In this document: positions 24,501 to 39,500 of the stretch, piece by piece | How positions within the stretch are numbered: position 1 is the stretch's first letter | How the letters are laid out: the number at the start of each line of letters is the position of its first letter | NCBI GenBank assembly: GCA_914767715.1 | Contig: OU612066.1 | Span: 35,130,283-35,194,282 of the forward strand | Source: Membranipora membranacea | Taxonomy: Eukaryota > Bryozoa > Gymnolaemata > Cheilostomatida > Membraniporidae | Direction: 5' to 3' | DNA: 64,000 nt | Position numbers and translations under genes: made by a program | The notes under the pieces: model-generated | The model's database searches: none | The model's input: the letters and a program-made list of their open reading frames with translations, nothing else | What the model was told of the DNA's origin: nothing

Positions 24501-27500
24501 TCAAATGCCAAAGACCCTAGACTATACCAAAATTTGAGTAAACACAATCAACACATTTGATGTCATTGCGGAGCTCATAATAGAATATTCCTGCAATCTG
24601 CACTCAAACGTCACATTGGTTTTCGGGAAGAGAAACCATCTTAGTTGTCAGACTACTGTCTCTTCTGACCGAAATCAGAACCTGTGACAAAAGAAAATCA
24701 CACATTGAACTATTGATCTTATTTTCTAAGTCTGCTGATCAGACATTGCCCTCAAAATCCTGTCGATTTTCTCGAATCAGAGAAGCTCAGCCTGGGTTCT
24801 AATCCCAAGTTCTATCGCCATCAGTAACACTGTAATAGGATTGCTACACTTTGATCAAAAGAAAAATCGTATCTGTAATTTCTTTGTTAATATCATCCAG
24901 ATAATACAAGAAGGTGTTGCTGACCCACATATGTACTTATTGTCCTAAGGTAGAGAAAGGATTTCACATCATTGTAGTACTCTCAGTTATAAGTCCATGT
25001 CTCATAAGCAATGAGAGAGCTCAATACCCTCTACTGAGTGCAGTGTGGTGTTTTTTCGGTCATCACCCTGAAAATGATAACGCTGCTAAATTATAATCTC
25101 ATTAAGTCTTCATAAAGCAAACAATAGCAAAAGTGGTCACTGTTGTAATGGCATTCCAACGTATTTAGACACCATAAAGGTACAAAGAGACTTGAACTTT
25201 TTGAACCAATGCCATGTGTGAAATAACCATTCTCAATGTCTCATGACCTGTAGCGCGTTGCCCCAGAATAAAATAACATAGAGCTGTGTGATGAGGTACT
25301 CAATAGGGGTAAAAAATTTCATTGTTGAATATAATATGGGTGTAACCTTTTCTCAAATGGCTCAACAAGATTAGACACATTTAGATGGTACTTGAGGGCG
25401 CCCGTCAGAGGCACCTTTAGGCTTATCTCTTACTCCATATATTCTGTGTTTGTGTAACATGGGAATGGGTTATGGGCAGTGTACAAACTGAATGAACAAC
25501 AGGCATGAGACGGAGAGGATAACATATAAAATCCAACTTCTAGCTAGAGACCCCCCTAGAGTTTGCAATTATCAAAATGCAATGAAAAGCGAAATCTTCA
25601 TGTCGAAATATTCCCAATACCTGTGTGGAATTTTTACACTTGGCGTATTTATCCACCCTCCTAGCGCTACAAACAATACCCCTCAGGTTATGCACATTTT
25701 CTAACGTAGCAATAATTGACCAACGTTGACCGTATTTATTTGTTTGTTTCAGGATGAGAATATTTACGTAACTCTAACACCTTCTGGTATGGTGAGAGTG
25801 AGCGTTCCCGACACTTACGGCAGTAGGATGTGTGGACTGTGTGGTAACTTTAATGGTGACGCTGCCGATGACTTACAGACAAGCGACGGAGTAGATGTGT
25901 CAGCAGAACAGTATGATGATAGAGGCGCTATGATCGCTGGGTCTCATCTATTACCTACACCAAGCGACCTGTAAGTACGGCATCGCCAAAATTAAAAAAG
26001 GTTAATACAGATTCTTTTATTGGTTGAACCCTAATAACGGCTTCAATTTCATATAAAATTGTATAAAGTTTTTGATTATAAATACTAAGCTAACTGTATC
26101 GGCTTCACGGCATAACATAACATAGCTTAGCTAGTCATGTAGTAATTTAGCATCAGTTTTGCGGGTTGGTTATCAGGATGAAAAGTCACTCAAATTTTTT
26201 TTTGTGATTTTTACAACAGGAATTGTCAGACTGCTGCCGATGTTATGCCCCTGAACGTCTCAGACTGTAAATATGTGAGCACTGCAATAGAATCAGATAT
26301 CGAGGATCCACTAAACTGTGGAGTATATAATCTCGGGCTATCTACCACCTTCCAGTCATGTATTGTAGCTAACAGAGATCTTCAGGCTATGTTTGCCTCT
26401 CTCTGCGAATATGACTTTTGTGAAAATTACCTCACAATGACTGATCCAGATACCATGAGCAGTGGTGACTGTTATATTACAGGTGAGTAGTTAATTCTCA
26501 TACATTAATCGTAAGTATTTTTTGGCGTCTTTAACAGCCGAGGCCCTGATATTATCGTTTTTATATATGTAATTTATACGTATATTCTCAATGTTTTTTC
26601 ATTCATTCATTTATTCAAGTTATATGTCTTTTTTGCAATCATAATTATATCCATAATTAATTGTATGCGACCTCCGGCTAGATGGTAGAAGTATTTAATT
26701 ATCAAATAATAGAAGATAATGGAGCATGTGTGATAACAGAACAAGAAAACAAAGGTAACTCTTCATTGCAGGTGATTGTGTATATAACGAAACAGAAGCT
26801 AAAGTAGCCATAAATCGAGTAGCTGAAGTTTTTATTGATGAATGTCGAGCCAGGGGTGTGGAGATATCCAACTGGAGAACAGATTATGGTGCAGGTGAGA
26901 TTAATATAGGGCATATTGATGGGTATCCCACAATGCAACCTTTTTGGAATTCCCAGAGAAAGAACGGTTGCATCATGGGAAGGCTCTATTGTGATACTCT
27001 GTCTCTTTTCCAATGCAAGTTGCAAGCAAACTTAGTTTGTTTTTGGTGTTAATTGCTTGGCAATCTTATCGCCGATGCAATCAGGAAGAGATCTGTCTTC
27101 AGAATGCGCAGGTTGGTTCCGGTGAGTGTAGCGAAAGTTGCTTAATTTATCTTATGTAATATCTCAAAGTTTGAGATAATTTCAGCGATAACGAGACTAT
27201 GGTGGCTTGGGTATTAAGATAAGAGTAATATGATTACCGATTTATGGTGTCTGAACATCTTGTAATCCTCCCCCTTTGTCTGACTTGATATAGAATATGT
27301 GCCCTTTTCAAATATTGACCAATTTCGAAATCACTGGTACGCTGTAGAGGATTCGATGATGGTGGATTTGCCTCGAGCAAATAATAGACAAAAATAATCA
27401 GCGTGTCACACATTTCTACAAATCACGTCCTACTGTATGAAACAAGTCAAACCCTCCCATCTAACTGAGTGATTTTCTTTGAACTGTGTTACCAATTGTC

Positions 27501-30500
27501 TTTACCCTTGAGCCATTGTTTTGTATTTGCCTAATCATTAAAATGGGTGTGAGCTCTGAGTATTTTACCCTAGAGATCATATTGCAGTGCCTAATGCGGT
27601 GCGAGCGGTGAAGAAACCTTCAAATGGCCGATTGAGTGTTTTAAAACGTTAGGCGTGGGCGATATTATCAATTTTGACTAATTATTGATATCAGTAAGAG
27701 TATCGCCATGTTGTGTTCCATCTTTTGCTCTGTTGCGTGGTAAACGAGCCACCATGTTGAAGCCTTTCTGGAATACCAAACCTGCTGTCTCTACTCAAAT
27801 CAATTGGATAATAACAGGTGTCTGACTGCATAGTGTGATACTGGTGACATGTTAACTGTATACAGCAGACAAAGTACCGCGCCGGACATCAGTTAGAATC
27901 GTTAGATAATATCAGTGTGTATAGGCTAGGGGACTACTGGTCACATGTCTAAGACGTCAGCTCAGTCAGATCTGTATAACTCACTGTGTGTTACAAGAGA
28001 TCTCTTATGTGTAGTTACATCAGCCACTAAAGGCATCGCATGCAATATTAACTGCTAGACATGGTTTATCTCTTCTATCATCTCAACTCAGCTTTGTTGG
28101 TATGATGTCACTTGGTTAAGTGGGGGACAGATATAACACGTCACGTTTTTGCCGGTTACATGATCTCTTTAACTTAATCTGCTTCATCAATTTTTTATTT
28201 CCGTTTATTTTTCAGTTGTTTTCTGTAAGTGAAACTAACAATGCTACTGGGTTTCAGAATCCAATGATGTTTTATCTTATTATTGGGAGGAGCATATTTA
28301 AATCTGTTCCTATCTTGTTAATCTATTTGTATACTGTTACATGGTAGAGGTCTATTAAGGGACTGATAAGCAGGATAGTATTTGTTTTGTCCAAGTGATT
28401 TGAGTATTTAGGGATTAAAAGATTTGTACCCTCTAGTTACAATTACACAACTTTGTTTATTCACGGGAGATACCTTTTGCACTCTCTCCGAATTCGTTTC
28501 CGATTTGTCATTCCTAGATATGTAACCTGATGCCCGAATAGTCATGAAATCACAAGTTATGCTATGAGTAATACTGCAGGGTGTTGGTGTTTTTGATGAT
28601 TGTTTCTTTTGTTTTGTTCCTGAATGAACACAAACAATGGCTTCAAAGTTTTAGTTACGATGTTTTTTACATCAGCTGTTGTGACAAAATGTACCCAGCA
28701 CCTGATACATGTATGAGTAAAACTCTTTCATCTTTAGCCATGTTTTCTATTGAGCTGACAGTATTAGCAACATCCGGTCACATTTTTCCGAATTTACACC
28801 ATTGATGTAGATTTCGTTTATTTTTATATTCTCGTATGGTTCAGCCATCAGCCAATTGTGGTTATATTTCCATTTTTAAACTTAATGGAGCTGTATGATT
28901 GATGGTATTTATAAATTTATGTTTTAGATCTAACATGTACATCCAACAGCGTATATGACTTTAGCGGAGATAAGTGCCCTGATGTGTGCGGTTTACCTGC
29001 TGACAGGTGTACTCAGTCTAACAGAGAGGGGTGTGTTTGTCAGACAGATTATTACAGAGACGGAGCGGAGGACTGCGTAGAGGAGCCTGAATGTGGCTGT
29101 GCTGACATGGTCACTGGAGCTTATTATATGGTACGTCAGTATTACTGTTATTATATGGTACGTCAGTATTACTGTTATATGGTACGTCAGTATTACTGTT
29201 ATATGGTACGTCAGTATTACTGTTATATGGTACGTCAGTATTACTGTTATATGGTACGTCAGTATTACTGTTATATGGTACGTCAGTATTACTGTTATAT
29301 GGTACGTCAGTATTACTGTTATATGGTACGTCAGTATTACTGTTAACTATCAATTATTTTTTAACAACTACTATATTGGTTATTATTGTTGCTGATTGTC
29401 AATTTAATTTTGGTTCTTTATTATTTTATTGCGAGCATCTTTTTAAGCATCTTTTTGGCTTGCTGCCTTCCTGCATTCATTCTGTCAGGATTATTTGACA
29501 TCTAAATGGTATTCAGTTAAGGACAAGCTACAGGCGTGGCGTATGCAGGATTGAATTTTGGTATCAGAGATTTAGATTACTTGTGCGTTGGAACATCCTT
29601 ACAATTCTCCTAATTCCTAATCTAGCCTTCATAACATCACCAACCTTATTTAGTATTTTCTTATGTTTAAAGACTGATGATACATGGTTAGATAACACCT
29701 GCTCTACACAGTTCATATGTTACGGCTCCGGTAATATCACCATGAGCTCAGTGTCATGCTCTGACTTTGCTGAGTGTACAATCGTAGACGGGTCGTATCA
29801 ATGTGTGTGTACCGACGGATACGCTGGCACTGGATTCGTCTGTGAGAGTAAGTCACATTAATACTCCTCTATATCAGGCTGGGCTCATGAGCACAATACT
29901 CAGAGATTTATCAGGTCAACAATAGTGCAACTTGATCTCACATTACAGTTGCATTGTGGGAATGCTGTTATCTCCACTTGAATTTATTCTGATTGCGGAC
30001 AACAACAAATAACACAAACCTAAATCAGAGAAATATCTCGTAAGATGAATTTGAGTCTATTCTCTTCGTAGGGCCTACTTGTGTGTGATATATTGGACCA
30101 TGTCCATATGTTATAAATTTGAGCTTTTCTAACTACAGTAAGTTGTCCAGCTGGTGAGCAGCCGACGGCTGATATGGAAGGGTGTGAGGAGTGTCGTATC
30201 GGATACTACCAACCGGACGCAGACCAGGACGCATGTCTGCCATGTGATCCTGGACTCGTTACACTCCAGCTTGGATCCACTGATGTGTCAGATTGTCAGG
30301 AGATTATAATGTTAGCTGATGCTGACCTTGTTATTGGTAACGGAGAGTGTGTTACTGATGTCTATGATTCTGCTTATCGCTTTGTCGTACCTAGTAATGT
30401 GCTGCCAGACGGACTTCCCTTTGGTCTACGATCCTACACTAGTTTTTATGTAAGTAAAATTATCCATGATTATGTTCTATAAGTTTTGACCAAGTCGATC

Positions 30501-33500
30501 CTTACCCAAAAGTTTTGTTTCAGTAGGGGTGGCAAAGGTATGATTATGCCACAAATTAAGGTAAAAAGGACATTTTGGTTCGTTTTTTTTCTTCCACATG
30601 ACTGATACTGCAGCTGTTCTCTGTGTTTATCTTACGGTTATTCTAAGAGTATTTACTGATGACTATTTGAACTGTTGTATTTTTTAGCCTTCTACCAACG
30701 GTCTGATAGCATTCGGGCGGGCCTTTGTTGGACGTGATCCAGTCAGCTCGGGGCTCACAGGGGCTGAATTCAGTGAGACTGTCGCAGCACCCTACTGGTT
30801 CAGACAGGATCTGCGCCGTCTTGATGAAGCCAATCAGTAAGTGATCACACATATCTGTATAGCTGTGAGCGGTGAGCTATTCGTAGTCACCACAACTTTT
30901 TTTAAATTGATGAATAAGAAGCATGAGATGACCGAGATAGCGCGATAATCATTTGTCTGAAAAATTTGTTATGCATGTTAAAATTGATAGCTCTAATACT
31001 GGGCACGGGATATTCCTACTGAATTTCAAGTAAAGTGCTTGTTTTCTTATAAGTCAGCCTTTGATTTTTTTCTTAGAAAGGAAACCAACGTCATTCAAGA
31101 TATTGATATTTGAAATTCTTTCTATTGTGTTTTGTGGGTGTGTGTACGAGGTTAAGAAAACTCATGGCATTGTTCCGACAAAAAAATGTTCAGTCCAACC
31201 CAATGACTAATTATGTAATTCTGAATATCTTAATGCGTTGTTGAAAAAGACAAGCCTCATCATGTTAACCATATCCTAGAACTCACATGATACATTTTGA
31301 AGTCCCCCCCCCCCTAATTAATTCTTATTTGCCTCAAAATTAACTTGACTCGTTGTTGTAGAGATGAGACAAAGCTATGTATGAGCGCATATAATGTTAT
31401 TGACGATGATAGTTTGAGGGCGGAGGAGAGCCAAGTCCTCACTTCTATCATCAGGATCATGCTGAGCGCCTCGCCGACCATTGATACGACCTTCACCCCG
31501 ACCTACGCTTTCGTGGCCACCTGGTATAAGAGTTTCGCATTCCCTTACGTCTGGTATGATGCCGAAACTATTGAAACCAAAGAGGTATGATATTAATATG
31601 ATCACACTTTACCGTCGTACATTGACTAACAATAATCCAGTCGGATGTAAACTTTAGTATAAAGTTAACATAACTGTGAATATGAGGTGTTATGGGTAAT
31701 ATAATAATCGGAGACCAGTTAATTGAGTCTGAAGATGATATTATTAATAAGATTTACTCACTTAATCGTAACTAAGGGCACTTGACATGAGCTAAACATG
31801 AGTAGATAATTGCTGGTCACCATCGACATGAACAGCTAAAGAATGGCCGATACTGTGATATGATATAGTTAGCATGTCTAATAATGCTTGGACTGTGCTT
31901 TTTTTGTTATTCAAGAGCACTCAAGGGTTGATATGTTTAGGGTGGGTTTGTCAAACATACCAGTGAACTATTATAAAGGCTCGTATTCAACTACCACAGT
32001 ATTTCATTATAGACTAATCTAGAACAATACTGGGCAGTGCTTGAACTTTTGCCCCGTGTTACCGCTTACCACGCCCCATGTTTTGTTTATAAAGTATTGA
32101 TATAATATTTTTTATTATTATGAAATGCATATTTGTTTGTATTGGCTAATATGTTTAAATGAGTGTGAAGGTTAAATATAGTACATTTTATGTACAGATG
32201 AAAGCTTCCACGGGTTGGGGGTAGTCTAAACAGTTTTTTGTTTCGATCTACATCTTATATTTAAGAGCTTCCTGTGCCAATTATGTAAAAAAGTTCAACC
32301 TACTGTCAAAGCTTCAACACAGCAAACAGACTTTGGCATGTGGCCCAGTCATGACCATTCATGCATGCTGTCAGAACTCAAAATTTTGGTAACATTCCTG
32401 TAGTGTGAGTGGTATGGTCCTGATGATTTTAAGAGATGCAAGCAGAGAAATTTTTGTATTGGTATGGATAGGGTGACCTTTTTAATTAAAACCGAAACCA
32501 ACATTTAATGAAATCCAAGACATTGATTCGGAGTAACAGTGCTTTGGAAATATAAAGACCCTTAGCTTGTCTCAGTTTTACTTTCCTACTGGATGATAAT
32601 ATGACTTTGTGATTGTATAGTTACATTATTTCTCATGATTTTGTTATCGTATGGTTATAGTACGCCACATATCAGGCAGTAGTAGCTACAGATGGAGTGA
32701 GGACTTACCTCATGTACGTCTACCCATCAGGCAGTAATAACACCCAACTGAGGAGACTTAACGAGTTTAGGAATATCTATATGGGATATGATGCTCAGGA
32801 CGGGGAGACTTCGTTTAGTCTCTATCTATCCACAACCACAGAGATAGTCGGCCTACACACTGAGCCTTCTAATACAGGTAATACAGCTCACTAAGAACTA
32901 GTGATCAAAAAAATTATACAAGCAAGCTCCCAATGCAATAATGTGTGATACAAATATATACTATATAGAATAATAATTATAATGTTGGAGAATGTATTGT
33001 GTGTTTTTGTTCATAAGGCTGCCGACATGCTATTTAGTATTTGTTATAATCATGTTATGTTTTATAGATAAGGCGAGTCGGTGGGTGTTTGATGTAGCTG
33101 ACAGAGGAGAACCTAACCCCTACGCTGAGGCATGTATAGCCTGGTATAGTGAGCAGCAGTCCATATCTCAGGGTATCTCGCTGGTCTCCGGCCTGGTGTG
33201 TCCGTGCTCCAGCTGGCAGGCCCGGTACGATGAGAGATTCTTCTACGATTATAATTCTGACTGTGCTCTCTCCCTGTACCCCAGCCAAGGCTACTACCTG
33301 GTGAGTTTGATGTTCCAGATTTAAAATAGTACATCCGAGGTTCTGGTTGGGGTAGTTCAGTTCACAAGCTCATCATCATTACCAATAATGCTTTATTTTC
33401 TGTAGCAACTCCACAGACATTACATTGCAGTATGTAGTTATATTTCTCTCATGTAAATATACATCAAGTACTCAGAGATAATTAAACGGCTGGTCATATT

Positions 33501-36500
33501 TCCTAGACTGTCAACCTCAAGCTTAATGAGTCCAGGTTTTGGCAACTTATCAATCTCCAGCTTTGTTCTTTATCACACAATTCCTGCTTGGGACCATATT
33601 GTTCTTACGTATGAGTTCTCATTGACAGACGTGCTGTTATAACCCTGTCAATACGGCACTGATAACAGACCCTCGTCTAGCTGGATTTAGATCTATCTAT
33701 AATCAGCTACTGCATCCTTCTCAGTACTACAGCAATGATCAGTTACCGTTTGAGAACTGCTGCTCTAAGTCTGATCACTGCACTCTGTTCAGAACCTACC
33801 GGCCGGTGGAGTCCTGCTCGCTCTACACCCCTCCTCAGCTCTGTAAGTTTATGTGTGACATTCGTGGAGATTTTATGCAATTTTAAAATAGTCAATAGTG
33901 ACCTACAGTAACAGTAACAGTAAAAGTTTGAGGAGATGAGTTTGATTTGGGCTGTAACAACTCTTTTGATGTTTTTCAGGCGCTGGGTTTGGAGAACCTC
34001 ACATATATACACTTGATGGACACTTGTACACATTTAACCCTGTTGGCGAGTTCTGGATGATCAAGTCAGAATCGCTCTCCATGCAGAGTAGGATGGTACA
34101 GTGGGTTAACCCGTCCACTAACGATGCTGTACAGGCAACACAATTCCAGGCTTTCGCCATGAGATCCAATGTCAGCGGAACACTCAGCGACGAAATACAC
34201 CTCGAGCTCAACAATAACAGAACAGGTTAGATTATTTATATCTTCAAAGACCATCTAGGAGGATAATCTTTTGGGCTATTTATTTATTCAATCTTGCTAA
34301 ATCTTGACAAAATCATTACTAATGTGTATTAATTTGTTGCTTGAATTTTTATGTTTTAGCGTTCTTTTTCTTAGTTTAACACACATATTTTATAATGAGC
34401 ACACAGGCTACTGCTACTTCGGATTTGACATTGACATTGACATTGACATTTGATATTTGATCTTACATTTCAGATTTCATCATGTACAAAAACAAAGTAT
34501 CGATAACTCCTTCAATTCTCATCGAAAACTCACTGACACCGTTCAATGGTGGAACCATTAAAAACTTTAACGAAAGTATAACAGTCAGCTTCGATACAGG
34601 TAAATGCCCGTCACGAACTTATGTGACTGACCTTGCTGTTTGACATCGATTGGAACAGTGACAACGAAAAGTCTACTGTCTTCAGTTGAAACAGTTATTA
34701 GATAATTCTTCACTTCATGCCGATGAATTGAGCTGTTCTTTGATTATAAATTAGTTTCTTATTACTTGGTACTCCGTAATGCTATCCATCTATGCAAAGC
34801 CTAACAGTTTTAATGTGACCTTGAGTGGTGTTATTGAAATGACACCAAACAATTGAAATGGTCTCTGTTTCCGGCTTAAATCAACAATTTCTCTAAATTT
34901 GAGTGTTTATTCCCCAAATTCCTTTCTAAATTGGTCCTGTTAGTTAAATAAGCAAGCTGGTCAATGGCTTTAGAGATTTGACACTTTAAAACTTGATCTT
35001 TTATAACTTTTGTCCACTCAAAAGCCCACCGATTCATAGAGTGTCCTTAGATTTTCAAGCTTTAGAAATTAGTTCAACCGTACTTGGGACCAGCGAGGGT
35101 GGGATACTGCGTACTGTCACATTGCTCTGCAGCGATACGTAATTATGACTAAAAATGAATGCCTAGCAAATTTGTTATACATAATTTATATGACAGAATT
35201 AATGCAGACTGTTTCCATAATGGATGCTTATAATATTATTGCCTGTCTACAGGTCACACATTCAGATTCTCTCTGGGGTTATCTATCCTTAGCGTTCAGT
35301 CGCTCGTTCCCCAGACAGAGAAGGAGAAGGTGTTAGGGCTTCTCGGGACTTATAATGATGATCTCACCGATGACATCACAGCTGCTGATGGTTCACTTGT
35401 GTGTAACGTCACGGTCTGCTCTGATAAGGAGGATATACATGATGTGTTCGGTGAATCATGTAAGTGAGAGCTTGTATACAAAACCAAAAACTTAAGTCTA
35501 AGCCACATTATAAAGCGCCTGGTACAGTGCAGAACATTGAAGTATTAGCTAAGTAATAACTTGCAAACATCAAACATATATCATGTTTATGTATGCATAT
35601 ATATATATATATATATATATATTACACATACACACCACTGTAAAATCCTGCATAAATCCAAGCAAAACTTAGTCAGAATGCAGCGCAGAGTAGATGTGAA
35701 TACCAGCCAAATTCTTTTTACCAGTTTAGTTGACTCCTCAAAACCAAGTGCCTCGTTATTAGGATGATTTTATTTGACAGATCGTATTACTGCCGAGGAG
35801 TCGTTATTCTGGTACAGATACACCTGGGATACCGCTACATACACAGACATAAACTTTCAACCCATCTACTTAGATATGAATCAGGTGGATGCCAACAATC
35901 AAACAGTAGTTAACAACTGTAACAATGACGCTGCCTGCATATATGATACTATCGTAACGGACAACGCTGATATCGGAACCTATACTTCTAATGTTCAGGC
36001 GGAGGTTATGAGCAGCTCGGGAATACTTTGTAAGAAATAGGCACATCTTCCTCAAGGGGAGGCAACTTTTAAAATTAAGCGGATTGGTGCTTGAAGGCCG
36101 GCAGTGATCTGGCCATAAACCATCCTGAGTTTACATCTTTTCTCTTCAGAATCACTCTAGTCTGGGCCTAGAGTATCAAGTTTTCACTGGGTGTTCTGTT
36201 ATGGAATAGGCTCAATTTATGTAGGTAACTATTGTTATTACCTACTTTTTGTCTCACCTTTATTGAATCTGTTGTAAGGCAGTTCGACATGGTCAATAAA
36301 CCCCTCAATGATGATTTCAAATTTTATTATACAGTGAACAAAGCACCCATAGTTGAAGGTATGAAGAAGTTAGAAGTTATGGTAGGTCAGGCTGTGACTG
36401 CTACCTACACATTCTCCGACCCAGACCCCGGTCAGACAGCCAGGCTCGTGGTGAAGAGTAGCCCTCCTGGTGCTGTCATCGTTGAAGATACTAACTCCAT

Positions 36501-39500
36501 GACCTTGACCTGGACTCCTACTAACACTGAAGAGGTTACTCTCAGGTACGTCATGCCCCATCCCAAACATAACAGCTTTTTAAGCCTCATTTTATATCTA
36601 CTTACTAGGGAGAATTTAAGTGCTACTGTAAATTTAATGCATAGGCAATGAGCTGGTATCGACGACGTTTGACCAGTTGACCCTTTGACATCTGTAGAGG
36701 AGTTCTAAACAGTTACGATTTGTGCTCTCCCCTGAGCTGATTAGCTTTATTGCAGACTAAAAGCTTACTTTTAGTGATTGCATATTTGTAACATTCCATT
36801 GGCAGCATGTACGCTGAGGAAGAGAACACTATTGATGCCCCGTTTACTTCCGAGGAGCTGAACGTTGAGTTCTATGTTGCGCAAGAATGTCAAAATGGAG
36901 CTATTGCCAACTTCACAGTCCTCGCTCCGGGAGGGACAGTGACCCCCCTCTTCTACAGAGTGGTGTGTGATTGTCTCCCAGGCTGGGAAGGAGATGTATG
37001 TGACATAGATATCGATGGCTGCGCTGATGACCCGTGTTATTTGGCTAACTGCACAGATATACCGGCCTCGCAGGCAGATACCGCCGAATACATATGTACT
37101 GCTCAGGACTGTCCAGTGGGCTTCAACAGAACTGACGGAAGAAACGAAACTATCGACGAATGTTTTGGTATGTTTGATCGCTGATGTGCGCATCTGCCCT
37201 TCCCAGCATTTTGTCACGATTTCATGTTTCAAATATTTTGATTGATAACGTACTAGTGATATGCTTGCGCACTTATCTTCTAATGACTCCTATGGTCTTG
37301 CTATCATACACATGAATAAGTATAAATTATCTCTGTCCTGACCACCAAACTTCCGCACACAAAATATTAAAACATTGTAATTAATACCATGGAGCAATAT
37401 CTCGATTTAAATTTAATCATGTTTGAAAAAATTTTGATTACCCTCTCAACCCTAAAATTAAAATATTCCCAATAAGGTAATAATAGCTGAGGTAAGACGA
37501 CTAGACTGTCATTATTTACGTAACGCTGATGTGAGTGAGGCGACTTAATCATTTCATGTTGTTGTTGATTGTTGTTATTATTTACAGACATTGATGAGTG
37601 TATACTAGATATGCCGTGTGAGCTGTCTCTTTGTGTGAATACTCTGGGTAGCTACTACTGTAACTGTCCTACTGGCTTCGTACAGGAAGAAGATGGAAAC
37701 TGTACTGATATTGGTGAGCAGACAAATCTCATTTTGTGTTTATTATCAATGTTTATTAATTCAAAGTTATATTCTCTTCAATATTTTAATTTCTTACAAA
37801 GAACTCTTTTCATGGCTGACTTTCACTGTGAGTGAAAGATCTAGTTATTGTACCATATTAGTTTGTGCAACCCTAAGATGTATAATCAATGAGCTACACG
37901 CTTCTCTCAAAAGCTTTTTTTGTTATTTGACCAGAACTGTGATAAAATCTACAATTATTAGTCTAAGTCCCAGCTGCATTCAATCTATCATCACTGATAT
38001 AATACTGACTGCACACTTACTGTACTGCTCATGTTGTAGATGAGTGCGCATTGAGAGTAGATGAATGTACTGATATATGTACTAACACAGAGGGAGATTA
38101 CGACTGCTCTTGTTATCCCGGAGGTACACTGAGGGCTTCAAACAATCGAACATGTGATATCCTCATTAGCAGTGAGTAAAGAAATCATCAAACTACACAA
38201 AAAATACCCATGTTATATTCAAATAACAGGATATTTCTCTTTCACTTTGTTAGGCTTCTTCCAAACTGAGAACAAAGTTTTACGGACCTATCATCAGAGA
38301 GAGCGGGACAACCTCCCATCCTCCCGCGCATCATGGTAGTCCTGAACTGAGAACAGGGAGTTTGGGACATACTCCCTGCTGAGAAGTACATTAAATTCAA
38401 AGTTGTGCCATCCTGACGCAGGATGTGACAACTTCAACTTTGATTGCTTTATACGATGCCTACTGATTGGTCTGTTTGTAAATTTACAGCGCTAGACAGC
38501 TTGATTGTTAACATCAGCTTCTTTTATTATCAGATTAAGAATTTACTTATTGTAGACACGTTGTGTGGAGGATTATATAACTGCAGTTATTCATGTTTAA
38601 ATGAGACTACAGGCGAATGTGGCTGTCCAAGAACTCTGACCCTCGACCCTGCAGATAGCCAAACCTGTATATGTGAGTATAAGTAACAGTGTCTGCTTTT
38701 AGTTGTGGATACAGTTCTGAAAACTCTCTACTGCACTGTCAGTAGATTATTGCTGGCCCATCAGCGCTATATCAGGCACACTCAATGCTGATTGGTCAAT
38801 CTTTGATTAATGAGAATATTTGTTAAAAATAGTTTTAGGCTTTAGACACTAGGTAATGCATAGCCCTGTGGTACCCTCGGACAATATCTCATTAGAACCA
38901 AGGAGAAACAACGATGTATTGATTTGATGTGATATTATTTATGCCTAGCACTATGTCTTTCTGGTGCACTAATATCATACTCATTCTTATCAACTACATG
39001 TACATTTTTATTACTGTCGTAGTGTTGGACGAATGCTCAGATCAAGATTTGAATGGATGTGACTCAGCGTCGAACGCAACATGTGAGGATTTAGACTCAG
39101 GATATAAATGTAACTGTCCAACAGGGTATATCATATCAGACAACCAATATATATGTGAAGGTATGTATATGATAACTGTGAGGTATACAGTATTGCCAAT
39201 ATATATTTCTATCCTGTCTGATATTTTTTTACACCTAGTTGACTGTGGGTGACAAAGTTTGAGTGGTCCAGTCTCAAAAACAAACAGCTTGACAAGTAAT
39301 AGGCCTTATTTAACAACCCTATTTAGCGGCCCCCTTAAGCTTGGGTGACTTGTCTGTATTGGCCCGTTACTTTTTTTCGAAAAGGCAGAGGGGGGCCTTT
39401 ATACTTCTCATGATGCTGTCCATCACACCATACTATTGTGAATATATGATTACACAGAATGTCCTATCGGCACATATGGAGAGAAATGTATTAACATGTG

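Noticed and set aside
26895-28927. Extra exons in intron 6 of the large gene
   Set aside because: Frames here carry no cysteine pattern expected between C8 and TIL, and exons 6 and 7 already join in phase to give a normal domain.
29093-29395. Alternative-frame and minus-strand frames over the 24-bp array
   Set aside because: The 24-bp periodicity keeps several frames open. Only the frame continuous with exon 7 is meaningful.
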